64,000 bases of DNA. Source: Dioscorea cayenensis subsp. rotundata. Lineage: Eukaryota; Streptophyta; Magnoliopsida; Dioscoreales; Dioscoreaceae. The number at the start of each line of letters is the position of its first letter. The first letter of the stretch is position 1. The translations under genes were made by a program, and so were the position numbers. The notes under the pieces are model-generated. The model was not told the origin of the DNA. It saw nothing but the letters and a program-made list of their open reading frames with translations, and did no database searches. Shown here one piece after another: positions 24,764-37,300 of the stretch. The DNA lies in contig NC_052483.1 in the NCBI RefSeq assembly GCF_009730915.1, positions 744,001-808,000 on the forward strand. Reading direction: 5' to 3'.

Positions 24764-27700
24764 ATGCGAACCCTAGCTCTCAGATCCCCTCTTCCGGCCA
24801 TCTTCCGGGGTCCATGGCGGACATTCTCTACGACCACCGCCGTTCGCGCTCTATCCACTGAAGTCCCTACACAACCAGTCCCGCGGCGGCCTTCCTCGCT
24901 TCCATTCCCCGTCTCTTCCTTCTTCCAAGGTACTCATCATTGTCTCTATCCAAATTCGATCTATAGAGCTGAAACTTAGCTTTCTCGACGTCGTGTGCCG
25001 AGACAGGGAAGCATTGTCCAGGTGCAGGGCGATGAGTTCTGGCACATGACCAAGGTCCTTCGTCTGCGTGTTGGTGATAGGTCTTCCTCAACTATGTTCA
25101 CTGATTGTGAATGAATTTTTATCTTTCTGTTTAAAATCTTTGTTGTTTGGTTCACGATTGAAGGAATTTGTGCAGAGTGGAGCTGTTTGATGGAGCAGGA
25201 GGTCTTGTTGAAGGTTGCATACACAATGTGCATAGGAGTTGGTTGGATGTTATCTCGGTTGAGGACACAAAAAAATTGTTCCTTTGAAGGGAGTTCAATG
25301 GCATGTATATGCAGCTTTTGGTGAGTTTATGGCTTTTTGTGTGGTTCAAAGTATTGCTAGTTTAATTGGCATTACAGGGATTTTAAAGCTGTGAGTGGCT
25401 TTGTTTTTTTCACCGATTTAGGTACTTTGAAAGGTGGCCGAGCTGATTGGCTTGTGGAGAAGTGTACTGTATGTTGTGCTCTGTACATCTGGAACATTTA
25501 TCTTGTTTCGCTGTGTTTTGCTGGTTGGCAATGGCTTACCTTACCCACTTTTGTGATTTAAGGAACTGGGAGCTAGCAGTGTAACGCCTCTGTTGACTGA
25601 GCGATCTCCTTCAATTTCAGAAAATAGGGTAGACAGGTTGGAAAGAGTTGTTCTAGCTGCTGTCAAACAATGTAATCTATTAATGCTATTTTCTTTGAAA
25701 ATTCTCTTCTTTATCTTTAATTTGTGTCTTTTGGGCATATTCTAGTTGCGTAGAAACAGTCCAGATGCATTAGATTTTTAGAATTTAGATACAAAATCGG
25801 AACAATTTTATGCAGTTTTGCTTACTTGTATGGTTTCCTCTTTGTACAGGTCAAAGATTACATGAGATGGTGTTGAACCCTCCTATGACATTTAAGAGCT
25901 TTTTGCCTATTGTAAGTTCTCCCTCACATATAGGCCACTGGCAGTTGATATTGCTCAACAAAGGCATTTTCAAAGTCACATCCTTCTTTGTTTTGAATTA
26001 ATGTTTATCATAGGTTAGTTGAAGGTTAGATGCCATAATTTGAATTTAAGGCCATCTTAGGCTATCATATAGCTTGTTTTTAACAACTGATCATGACCCT
26101 GAGCGAACATTTAGTATTGTAGTCTATAACATGAACTGTGTTTGCAAGGATAAGAAACTTTTGGTATAGCTCTTCTTCCTCACACATTGTGCTGATGATT
26201 CCTATGCTTCCTTTGATTATAGGTTGCTCAATCAGAATTCTCATTTTTGGCGGCAGCAGAAGCTGCTCCTGTTATGAAGGTCCTATCTTTGTCTAATGTG
26301 GAGGCTGTTGGACTAATGGTTGTTGGACCTGAAGGAGGTAACATCCTCCACTCGTTATTCCAATTTTCTTCGAGCCTGGGCACATTCAAAAATGGATATA
26401 CTTCTTGGCACAGTATGGCACCCACACACATGTGAATGTCTGTATTAGCCAAGTATATATTTATCTTGACCATAGCATTATGTGAGTTCAATAGGTGCTC
26501 GTGTGCATATGCTGGAACATGGGCAATTGAAATTTTGATAACATAGTAGATAACTTGAATGAAGGAATATTTTGATGATTGATTGTTTAAGACATTGTAT
26601 AGAACATAGAATTTAGTTTGGATTTTACATTTTGAGTATTTTGAAGACCTAACTGCTATTTCACCGGCTTGCCTAGTTTAAATAGGTTTTGTACTTCTAC
26701 TCTAAAAACTCAAACTAATGAAGAGTTGAGAAGATCAAATTAGTCATGCTAACCTTGAATCAAATACAATACAGAATCTATGGCTAATCTTTGTAAATTT
26801 TGAGAAAGCAAATCATGAAGTGCACTTAATTACTTTTTTTGCCCTTAAAGTGAGATGCTTTTTAGTTGTTGAAGGTACCATGATCAATTCTGTTAAACGC
26901 AAAAGTTCAAAATATAGTTGGGATAAAAAAAGCAATTTTTGAGTTCTATTAAATGCATTGAAGCTAGTTTTTAAAACCCTGGTGTGTAGCACTACAAAAA
27001 TGCACACTGAGGACTATTGTCATTTATGTTATATCTATGAGTAGGGTAGAATTATTAAATTAGAGATATTCTAATTTTTTCTAGATAAGAGTATTTCTCC
27101 ATAATTTCAATTATAGCCGTAAATTGACTACTATTTTCAGGGAATACAAAAAGGAAACTAAGATTTTTGCTCCAAATTATTTTTTTAAGAAATATGTCAC
27201 CATAAATGGAACATGTGGGTGAAATGAGACATGTTCCTATTGATGTTATGTCTGATTTATGCTTTTGAATTGCGGGACCTAGAGGGGATAAGCTTAACTC
27301 TCAAAGAACTAAAGAATGCCTATAAAGATCAAGCTCGAGAGAGAGTGAAAATGCGGTGCCTCACCATGATGAGTTACAAGCAAACACAAATAAGGGGTGG
27401 CTGAGAATTTAAAATTATTCATTTCTTATATGCTACAAATAGTTCTCCACGTAAATGTGAAATTTGGCCACTCCTAAAGAACCAGAATAGACATATTTTA
27501 CCTGTTCTTCGATGTAGTTTAATGTGCAGCTCAGACCTTCCTGTTTTCATCATCCATCATGTAATCTTCTCAAATCTGCAATGGCACTTCTAGTAAATGG
27601 TAGGGTATTATTGCTTGAATCGATTCCTTTTGTTTGCACAACTTTCTTAACTCTCCTACCATTTCAAGTTTGTATGTTTCAAGCCTGGTCAGGCAACTCT

Positions 27701-28107
27701 CAACCTGAACTTTGATATAACTGGTTAAATACTGTGAGCATCTCTGGTTAATAAATAAAAATCATTACCAAGTTAGAGCAAGTAACTTGCTATGGAAAAG
27801 AAAATAGTTTCTCTCATCAAGTCATGGGCTGCGGACTTTTTATATAGATTGACATGGTGTTGTGACTGGTATCAATCTTAGGGTGTGAAACTTACTATCA
27901 TCATGTTTTTGCTTTCTCTTAGACTTCACTGAGGAGGAGGTGAACCTGATGAAAGGAGCAGGCGCTAAACCTGTTGGGCTTGGCCCTTGCAGACTGCGGG
28001 TGGAAACGGCAACTATCGCCCTCCTGTCAACGCTAATGCTCTGGTCTGATGCCCATAATAAACATGCTACTGAAGGAAATTTGGATCTAGGAAAATGCAC
28101 AAGATGA
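24764..28107 (+). CDS. rsmE: RsmE-type 16S rRNA (uracil-N3)-methyltransferase, probably organellar
   Basis: SPOUT-class methyltransferase that in bacteria methylates U1498 of 16S rRNA; a plant nuclear copy with an N-terminal Ser/Thr/Arg-rich leader probably acts in plastid or mitochondrial ribosomes. Exons are 24764-24929, 25007-25080, 25176-25320, 25422-25468, 25563-25671, 25850-25911, 26223-26337 and 27923-28107; the last intron is 1.6 kb. Family signatures are RGGLPRFHSPSLPSSK, VQGDEFWHMTKVLRLRVGD, VELFDGAGGLVEG, RADWLVEKCTELG, the trefoil-knot part LMVVGPEGDFTEEE and LGPCRLRVETATIALLSTLM. Two frame breaks are apparent. In exon 1 the leader frame and the GGLPRF frame differ by one base, probably in the CC of ACAACCAG. 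In exon 3 a run of seven A (25269-25275) stands where eight are expected. Splice phases fit the family frame, not the broken one. Identity is secure. Confidence 0.9.
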
Positions 28108-28336
28108 CAAGAAAACAAATTTACTTTCAGGATAAATGCTCAAAATTAAGTCCTCAAGAGAAAGGTACTCATTGGTATTATTCTTTATTGTCCTTGCAAG
28201 GGATTCTTTTTTTAAAGAATAAGCTACATTTATTAACATAGAAAAGTATGGCAAAGTGGCGTGTGTAGAAATAAGAATTAAAGAACTATCAAGAGAAATA
28301 AATGATTCAATGATCTGATCAAATTAGAATATTAGT

Positions 28337-28495
28337 ATGGTTCGAGAGGAAATAGCAGAATCCACTCGAACACTACAGTGGAAGTGTGTTGAATCACGAA
28401 TAGACAGTAAGCGTCTTTATTATGGACGTTTCATTCTGTCCCCGCTTATGAAAGGACAGGCTGATACTATAGGTATCTCCATGCGAAGGGCTTTA
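28337..28495 (+). pseudogene. rpoA: Nuclear insertion of plastid DNA: 5' end of rpoA
   Basis: Codes for the first 53 residues of the plastid RNA polymerase alpha subunit: [20 protein letters not shown], then [13 protein letters not shown] and [15 protein letters not shown], after which similarity stops at once. The bases just before the ATG resemble the rps11-rpoA spacer of plastomes, so the insert may begin near 28285. It is far too short for function. No stop has arisen in this stretch, although a few substitutions relative to the usual plastid protein (for example Met in SPLMKG) are seen. It lies 230 bp after the RsmE stop codon. Confidence 0.88.
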
Positions 28496-30447
28496 AATTA
28501 AGATATTGTATGGGAGTATAATTCCTTATAAATTATTTTTTTTTGGGAATGTAAGAAAAGATTTTAAATTTGGGAAAGTTAGGAGAAAAATGGATTATTT
28601 GACTTTTCTTTTGTTTCACTTCTTAGGAGAAGGAAAATAAGCAAATTAATAGTAGTATTCTCCTCTTCTACAGGGTTGTATGGGATAGGGATTTATCATT
28701 TGGGGGTTATGTTACATGGGAAAGAATTATCATTATGGGGTCATGGTTTCTAATATATCATCTTTAGCGCACGTGACATGCATTCATTGACCCGTATGTT
28801 AACTCGCCTCACATGGTGCATCTATATGGGGTCGTTAAATCACCTGCAGTGGTGCACCTCCTTACCTATCTATCTCTTTAACAACGTTTGTCATCTATGT
28901 CACAAAAAAGCTCATGAGTCCATTATTGATTAGCAACAAATGTAGGTAAGAAAGACAAAAACCCACCAACCATGGAACATATAAAAAAACAACTACACTC
29001 CATAACTAAAACAAAAAAACACCCTTCTAGAGTGTGAGGGACCTCCAGGGGGGCTCACCCCAACTACACTCTAAATATGAAGTGAGGAATAGAAACAGGA
29101 ATGAGTTAATTTCTTGCTAAGAAAACAAACTGAGAAGGTGGGATGTGAATTCTGAGTCAACCTCTAGAAGATGGAATCTGTTATCTTTATCAAAAAATCA
29201 TCAACGGATTGCAAGTGAATATGTGCTGGAAGGAAAGAAATTCTTCCTGGTAATTATTGAGATTACGAGAAATTGTTATTCATCAAGTCATCTTCATCGA
29301 CTTGATTGCACTTTCCCAGTTGCATGCATGCTGGATTAACTTTAGTGCTCTTGTGATCTCTCTTTTCGGCTAAGTTGTATATATATATATTCCCTGAGAA
29401 TTTAAGTTTTATAGAGATTTTAGCCTTGATTATTGGGACATTACGGGTGATGTGAAATCTCCACCTGCCCAATTGGGAAATATATTAGAGACAAGGCAGG
29501 AGTGGCTAAAAGTACATGTAGATAAGTGGTTAACTAAATCAAAATGGCTGTTGAAGGTAATGCGTAAGAAAGTTCATATCCAAATGGCACCAAGGACACT
29601 AATTAATTAGGATTAGGAGCAGTAATCAGTGATGATGACAACGCACTCACTTCTTTTGTGTTTGAGATGAGGCCTTGAAGGCACCTTGGCTACATTGCGT
29701 GGTTCAGTCGCATAGACTGCTTTCCGACATTGCAAGGGCATGACCACGTAGCAGTAACTACCGAACTAATTTGATTTGCTTCTTGCTCTTGTGTGCCACT
29801 GTATGAGTGCTAAAGTACACGCACACTCTTGTTCACTACTGTGATTTTTTGGATAGTGGTCATCTAATTCCACTAGCCATATGCCACTTGACTAAAGTGC
29901 AGTCTGCTATTGTTGCACTAAGCACTTGGCGGGCTGCTGTTGGGTGACCCCTTACAATTTGTTTGAAATTTTGTGTTATCTTTATAAATTCCATTCACTT
30001 TGCGTAGAGCTTTATCTAGTTCTTCATTTTTAGTTTTAATTTTTAAAAACCCTTCGGAGTATTCACATACTTTGTGGGTTAGATATCCATCATCCAGCCA
30101 AAATATTAATTGACAATTTTCTTCTACGTTCTTGGCTTTATATTTACAAACTAAATCATCAGATTATTTCTTTAAAGTTCCAGCCTCCCTAATTTTTTGT
30201 CGTATTCTGAATGGCATATCTGGCAGATAATTTTCTTATATTGCTTACAATTTAATCTGGCAGGACATTAGCCATGCCTTCCTATTATGCAAAACCAGCC
30301 TGCCAGGGAGCCAAAAACACAATCTCTAGTGGATGGTGAGTGCAAACTGCAAAGCAAGCAGTGGTAAACAGTAAGCACATCACATGCGTTGGCCCCCAGT
30401 AATAATCAATTGTCCATACCTTCGCCGATGATGGCGCAACCCACTAC
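28496..30447. other. Spacer between the rpoA fragment and the Gly/Cys-rich gene
   Basis: Mixed-composition DNA without a recognised gene. A palindromic patch lies at about 29026-29072. The last 200 bp should contain the promoter of the secreted Gly-rich gene. Confidence 0.4.
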
Positions 30448-30454
30448 TATAAAT
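30448..30454 (+). promoter_or_regulatory. TATA box of the Gly/Cys-rich gene
   Basis: TATAAAT, 121 bp before the start codon and followed by a C-rich stretch where transcription could begin. Confidence 0.6.
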
Positions 30455-30574
30455 TCCCCATTCCTGACATCCACAAAGGCAGCAAGCAAGATTCCATACT
30501 ACAAAAAAAGAAAGGTGGAGTATCAGTTATCAAATAGGTATACTGTTTGAAAGAGAGAGGTGAAAACACTAACC

Positions 30575-31072
30575 ATGATGAACACTATCAGCAGCTTTTT
30601 GATAGCTGCTCTGTTAGCTGCTGCCATGCTGCCCTACAGCTCTTCTCGGGAGCTGAACAAGAAACTCAGGTACTCCGAAGAATCCACCACCCCTGACAGC
30701 CAGGGCTGGCCTGGGTCTGCCTACATTCCGGACCCTCGCTCATTCTACAAACCTGGCAACAACTTGGGGGGCAACTATGGTGGTGGTTATGGTGGTGGAT
30801 ATGGTGGACCGAACGGGGGATACAACAAGGGTGGTGGTGGTGGTGGTGGATACGGTGGTGGATATGGTGGACCGAACGGGGGATACAGCAAGGGTGGTGT
30901 TGTTATTCCGAGTGTGGTGTGCTCGGAGCCAGGACCTTGTTACAAGAAAAGGTTGGCCTGCCCAGCAAAATGCTTTAGCTACTACAGTAGGTCTGGGAGG
31001 AACTATGGCGGTGGCGGAGGTGGTGGTGGCTGCACTATTGATTGTGAGAAGAACTGTGTGGCCTACTGTTAA
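30575..31072 (+). CDS. Secreted glycine-rich protein with eight-cysteine C-terminus
   Basis: Predicted 165-residue cell-wall or secreted protein. The start is the ATG at 30575 (MMNTISS); it is followed by a hydrophobic signal peptide (FLIAALLAAAMLPY) that would be cut near SSS-RELN. Next come a short charged and proline-containing region (WPGSAYIPDPRSFYKPGNN) and a glycine-rich part in which a roughly 20-residue unit (GYGGGYGGPNGGY) occurs twice. The C-terminus has eight cysteines in the pattern C-x5-C-x6-C-x3-C-(Gly-rich loop)-C-x3-C-x3-C-x3-C (VCSEPGPCYKKR; CPAKCF; CTIDCEKNCVAYC), compatible with four disulphides. The frame is complete, intronless and undamaged. The family is known in plants without a firm function; a structural wall or defence role is inference. 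Confidence 0.85.
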   Translation: MMNTISSFLIAALLAAAMLPYSSSRELNKKLRYSEESTTPDSQGWPGSAYIPDPRSFYKPGNNLGGNYGGGYGGGYGGPNGGYNKGGGGGGGYGGGYGGPNGGYSKGGVVIPSVVCSEPGPCYKKRLACPAKCFSYYSRSGRNYGGGGGGGGCTIDCEKNCVAYC

Positions 31073-31438
31073 GGCATTTATAATTATAAGCATGCACTGA
31101 TATTGTGCTGATCCCAGATGCTATAATTAACTTATCTACTACTTGTGTGTTTGCTCTTATGACACAGCTGTTTGTTCTCTCCCTCTGTTTCATCTTCTAT
31201 TATATATATGAATGATCATATGATGTTTTAAGCTATACTTCTGTCTGTAGTTTCTATTAAGCTGCAGACCTTGTGTCTTTCTTTCTTCTCTGCTTGTTTG
31301 ATGAGTATCTTTATCATTTATTGAACTTTTGGTCATGTTTTTTTCTGGATAATTAATTTGTGGAAACTCTATTTCTCTACTACAGGAAAAGCTGTTTAAT
31401 ATTTATCATGCAAATATATATATATATCAATTGAAGAC

Positions 31439-34057
31439 TGCCACGCCCAACCCAGCTTTTTATTAATCGGACATGCATAAACTACCGTCAGACACCTACA
31501 AGTCAAAAACCAAGAGTACAAGGCGCCTCAAACTCGATCCAAAAATGTAATCAAACGAATCAAACTCAGTGGATCAGTAATAAAAATATAAAACTTATTC
31601 AAATAAAAACCCTAGCTACACAACAATCTGGGACTTATTATAAGCTAAATAAAACAGGGCTGGCCCAACGATCCTCATGTCTATCCGCCACCCGACCTCT
31701 ACTCCCCGATCCGAAAAATATCAACAAAAATTTATGAGCTGATACCTAGAAGCACCCACTAAAAATATTGGGATCATTTTACACAAAATCATAATTTATC
31801 AAAATGAGAAAATCGTAAACCGTAATTATTTCAAATAAACAAAGATGTCAAAACCCGAGCATATAGGGCCCCCAAACAACTATCGCCAAAACAAAATCAC
31901 AAAATTCATATATTTACCCGTGAATCCCGAAACAAAAATTTATCAAAACCATATTTTTACCCCTCATTACACGTAGCCAAAAATTATCAAAGCCGATATT
32001 CTTCACCGACGGTAAGCAGTGGAAACTATAGTTTCTATAACAAAATACGGTCGACGCCTGGCCGTTGTTTAACCCCCATGCGACAGTGGTTATCATGACT
32101 TAATTGGACTAGCTTTCTACGTCAAAATACTGCATATTCACAAAACAATAAACTAACAAAATTTGCATCGCAAGATAATACGTAATAATTTCGCACAAAC
32201 AAAAATTTTTATCACTGATGATCCCATTCTATCATAGCAAAATAAACTAGCATTATGAATCCAAACATGAACGTATAATTTAAAATAATAATAATAATAA
32301 TAATTAATCGAAATTAACTAAGACATATCCTAAATTCATAATTGAATAATACATATTTAGATAAACTATATAAAACTCTAGAAATTAAATAATCCGAATT
32401 TAAAAATAAATATTTAAACCTTTCGTGACAATCTCTAATCCAAAAATAAAATATCATTAACTCAAAAATTTCAAATAATTTAAGTAATTCCAAAATAATA
32501 ATAAAATAACTAATTCAAAATATATATGTCAAAAATAATCATTAATTTTCTTTAAAAACCCAAAAGTTCACTAAAAACTTGAATTTTCAAGTATATATAT
32601 ACATATAATAGGATTTATATGTGATACTTACTCGATTAACGCTAAAAATACTCCCAAACCTTACACTTTTGAGATGTCCTATATTTCGTAAGAGATCCTA
32701 TTAAACTTTTAAATAACAAAATCGAGGCTAACAAATGTCGATAAGATATATATATATATATAAAGATTTTTGGATGGTACAAATGCAAAAATTTCAAACT
32801 ATTATTCTACACTCCCTAAATATTGATTATCGTGAGTGTACAAATAAAGCACTACCCACTCTAAAAAGTTCATATCAATAATTCCAATACGATCAATGAG
32901 TACTAAAACCCTCATAACTTCACTCACACTTTTCCAAATCACAAATTTCAAAAATTCTGGGAATAATAGACACCTAACACTACTGTACATAGCTGAAATT
33001 CACATAATTTAGTAGTATTACTCAATTTATAACATTCAATTGAATCTCTAACTATTTCATCAAAATTATAATTCAGACATATACCATTAAAAATATGTAT
33101 ATCTCTTTAACCTACAACTCCAAACTTAATGAAATTTTACTGACAATCAGACAACTCAAAAATGAACGACTTTCTTATTTTTCACCTTATCTAATTCAAT
33201 CTCCTGATCATCGTAACTCGCTATGATTCTTCAAGTTCTGACAGTAAATATCATGCAGACAATTATACTCAATGACGCTTATATCTCACAACTCATAGAT
33301 GGATAAAATCTGAAATTTTGCAATTATTTAGATAACATAAAAATCTACAAATTTCATATTTTACTCCCTCCAAATTCTTCCTCTAAGACCTCTAAAAATC
33401 GAGAGGATTTCTGCCATCGTCAAAAACGAAAAATCAAACCCTCTCAAATTAAATCAATTCTAACAATTCTTTTCTCACTGACGAAAGATTATACCTCAAT
33501 CAACTATACTTCACATTACATCAAATATATCATGCAAAATCTCATCCTTGAGACGTGATTAAATCCATAAAAGCCTCATGATCAAGATCCTAAGAGTACG
33601 CTTAGGTGCATACATCAAAAAGAGAAACAAAACTCCTTCAAACTACAATCGAACTGCCCTAAAACTCAGGGCCGCCTAAATTTAAAGTTTTAAAGCTGAA
33701 TCACAAATATGAACAAAATTTTAGGGGTTTCAGAAGAAATAAATCTAGAGCTAACCTAAGATCATATAATAATCATTAATTATGCAATGTGCCTCAAAGA
33801 TCCTACACTCAAAGGTAAGCAAAACAACACTCGATCAAGACATCCACTGCTCTCATCACTGCATACACCACGTAAGAAAGCGAAAAGAGCGCTAGGGTTT
33901 ATAAGAGGTCGATGGCGGAACCGCAAATCGCGGATATTTTCGTAGAATCATGAAAAGAGCAAGAGTAAAGTGTTTTAAAAATCTTATAAATCAACTGCAT
34001 TTCTGATCGAAAAGCTCGTATCGACGGCCAGTGATCTAATTTAAGGTGGGGCTCACA
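31439..34057 (-). mobile_element. Solo LTR of an LTR retrotransposon (probably Ty3/Gypsy)
   Basis: A 2619-bp unit beginning TGCCACGCCC and ending GGGGCTCACA on the plus strand, that is TG...CA on either strand. It is flanked by a perfect 5-bp target duplication AAGAC (31434-31438 and 34058-34062). Read on the minus strand it starts TGTGAGCCCC, has a TATA-like box near the start (about 33895-33905) and ends GGGCGTGGCA. No internal domain or second LTR was seen, so it is the relic of recombination between two LTRs. The long, AT-rich LTR and its ends suggest a Gypsy chromovirus. Age cannot be measured from one LTR; an intact duplication argues against great age. Confidence 0.85.
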
Positions 34058-34062
34058 AAGAC

Positions 34063-34345
34063 AATGTGAAAATGCTTTTTTTCTTCTAAAAATTTTTCCG
34101 CAAGTGATGGTAAATCAGATTACTGAACAAGTAGGGTAATAGCAAACTGATAGACTTTTTCTTTTACAGTGCACAGGAATCACACGGTAACTGGAAACCT
34201 CTCCAATCAATTTGAAAGCGTAGCTGTAAAACATCTCTGTTCTGGACTCTATAAAACTCATTCTGCTAATTAAATTAATTGGGTTTTAAATTAAAATTTT
34301 CAAACTGAATAAGTCAAGCAGCAATTATAGTGCTTTTCAGCTCAT

Positions 34346-34380
<35 letters not shown>

Positions 34381-37300
34381 TGTGTGTTTTTTAAACCAAA
34401 AAAATCCTAGCCACAATTATGGCACCTTTTGGCTCCACTAGAAGAGACAGCTAGTTCTTGAAGTCAAAAAGTCAAGTCGAAATTATGGCTTTTTTCCTCG
34501 TCAATTCTCCCTTGCCGTCCATACTTGATTGTGTCATGTCTCTGCTGCTCCGCATTCTAATTTTTAGTACCCATAATGAAAAAAATCTCTTAATATGATT
34601 TTTTTAAATTGTTTATCTCATTTTTATGTATTATCCTTTTCCTTTTTTATCTTATTTTTCTGTATGGAAGTTTTTCTTTTTAATTTATCGACATGTACAA
34701 CCTTGTTTAATGCAATCATGGTGTTTTTGTCACGTTCCAGTGGCATCAACGGTCTTATTTTTCCATTTTTATTTTAATGCAATCATAACTCAATTAATTA
34801 TTTAATTAATTGTAATTATTAAAATATAATTGTTTGACAAAAAAAATTATTCAAAAACGGCAGCTGATTTTAAAAAAAAATTATTTAAAAACTAATAATA
34901 GATTTCCAAGAAAAAAATTTTCAAATCATTATTATACAAAAACAATAAACGCTCGATACTAGCCCTCAATCGAAGGTAGTGGTTTTGGGTGTGATCCCAA
35001 GTCATAATCGACGATCCATTATAATTATCGCTCCACGTAGCTTATGAACTCAAGACATTTTGAATATCTCACCCTTATTTTTTCATAATAAAATTAAATA
35101 TCACAATAATATATAAACTCTAGTTATTTTTTCATTAAAAAAAAATTAATTAGAAGTTTTTATTCCCAATTTTTCAAAATTTGCCTTTTTGTTTCAACCA
35201 CTAACCTGTAATTTTCATTTGTTCTCACTTCTTTTAATCGTAATTGTTTTTTTGTTTTTAATAATATATGATAAAGCGCTTTTTATTTATATAAATCAAG
35301 ATCTAAACAATCATCGAAACCCCGATTATACAATATATATATAGATAAAAATAATATAAAAAAATCCTGATGTAATGACAGATAAACAAGACGTAAAAAA
35401 CAAGATCGCGAGAGAGATTTGAGTCTCGTAACCTTCTCCTTTATATTTTGGTGATCATATTTAATGTAATTGTGATTTATTTATTTTATAAAAAAATAAA
35501 TAATTAATTAAAAAAAAAGGTCCTGTTTGTTGAGCAGCAATCGCAGCAGACTGATGTTCATATACTCAAACATCAATAAATCACAGATTCCAAATAGCAC
35601 CTGACGTGGAATCCATGCCGGTAGCTAGGTTTATCACTTCCAACCTTGTGTTTTTCTCTTATGCTATTTGGTTACTATATCTCTCTCTCTCTCTCTTGAT
35701 TTTTAGAAAATATATCTGTCCATGTATTTCATGACGCCAAATCATTGTCGCATCAAAAAGCTGTCTCACCTGAGGCTTTATCATAACACAGGAGTTATAT
35801 TTCAAATCATAGACTTTAGGATCTAGATGCTAAATACTTCTGTTCATCAAAAACTTTTATTTTAGGTTTTTTAAAAATAGTAAAAAGCAAATGAAAAATG
35901 TGAAATAAACCGAATAACATGTGTTGTGTGCGGCCATCAACATCCTTTTGGTTTATTAGCATGGAGCTCTTTTATGATGTTTACATGCTATTGAAAAGAG
36001 GGCGGGATAAGAGTATATGTTAAGAAAGTTACTCCATATAACATGTTTCATGCCACCTCTATTTTGTAAATTGTGAAGCATTTGTTTTAAAAAAGTGATT
36101 TTTTTGGGTGATAGATTTTTATTTTTTTTCAAAATAAGCGGGTAGACTTCTTAAAAAAAGAAAAACAGGGACATGCACTCGAGTTTATCATGAAATAAAA
36201 TCCCACTCTCTTTCTTTGAGGTTCTTAAGAATGTCATGCTGATGATTTGACACTTGAATCAATAGCAGTCATTGTTTCAACGAAATTTTTCTTACCGATT
36301 GTCACCTTATTGAATGCAAACCTGCCAACAACTTAAATATTTGGTTTTTTTTTATATATAAGATTAAGATGAATAGCAAAAATCAACGGAGTAAATAGAG
36401 ACGGAACCCACACATATGGAAGTTGAGATCACCTCTACACAATCACTCCCACACTCCCAGAAATATACTTCCACTTGTGAAGGGTTTTAATCAAAAGCAG
36501 ATCTACCATAAAGCACTACACTTGATCATTGGTGATAAAATCTATTTCTAAAATAATAGGTTTTTTAATCATGATTGGTGCACAAACAAACCCTTTGCAT
36601 ATATATATATATATATACATTAAGAGGGAGATATTTTGTAAGAGGGAGATATTTTTCAGAATCTAGTATAATTTGCAAAAGAAATTAATTAAGCTTAATC
36701 GGATAACGTTTAAAAAAATTTTTGTGATCAAAATGGTATTTATTTTTCTCAATCTTTAACTAATTAAGAAATTATCTTATTGAAATTTTTTTATCAAAAG
36801 TTACTTGTAGTGATTATTAATTATTATTTCACAATGTATTAACATTTTAGAAACGTATTTTTAGATTAACGGAAAATTAAACTCCTTAGAATTATAAAAA
36901 GAAAAAAACAAAAAAACAAAAAAACAAAAAGATAGATTTTTAATTCACCATTATCAAAATTGAAATTTTATTTAATTAATAGAAATTTTTAATAAATTAA
37001 CAAAATTAAGCAGTGGGTTATTTGTTTTTATTAAAAAATATATATATAAAAATTGTCTTTTTAAGAAAAATTTAAAACTACACTTGAAAACAATTGTTTT
37101 GTTGTTTTTTATAAAATAGACAAAAACAATCATCTCAATCAATAATGCTAGGAGAAGAAGTTTGATCTCTCAACCTCTTTTGTTTGACAAATGAAAGTAA
37201 TTTCACGGTGAAATGGAGCTATGGTTGAAATATCATCTTCATTTTTAAATCACTTCAAGAACATGTGGCTTGAAGCCAATGTTTGAAATGTTGTCTTTAT

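Noticed and set aside
24976-25233. Minus-strand frames over RsmE exons 2-3
   Set aside because: The plus strand carries conserved RsmE motifs with fitting splice sites.
26990-27000. CACTACAAAAA, similar to the end of CACTA transposons, in the last RsmE intron
   Set aside because: No matching TTTTTGTAGTG end or 3-bp duplication was found within several kb.
31914-32990. Short minus-strand frames inside the solo LTR
   Set aside because: They show no domain and lie within LTR sequence, which is non-coding.
34960-35060. tRNA-like phrase GTGTGATCCCAAGTC as a second SINE
   Set aside because: Neither A tail nor target duplication was seen.
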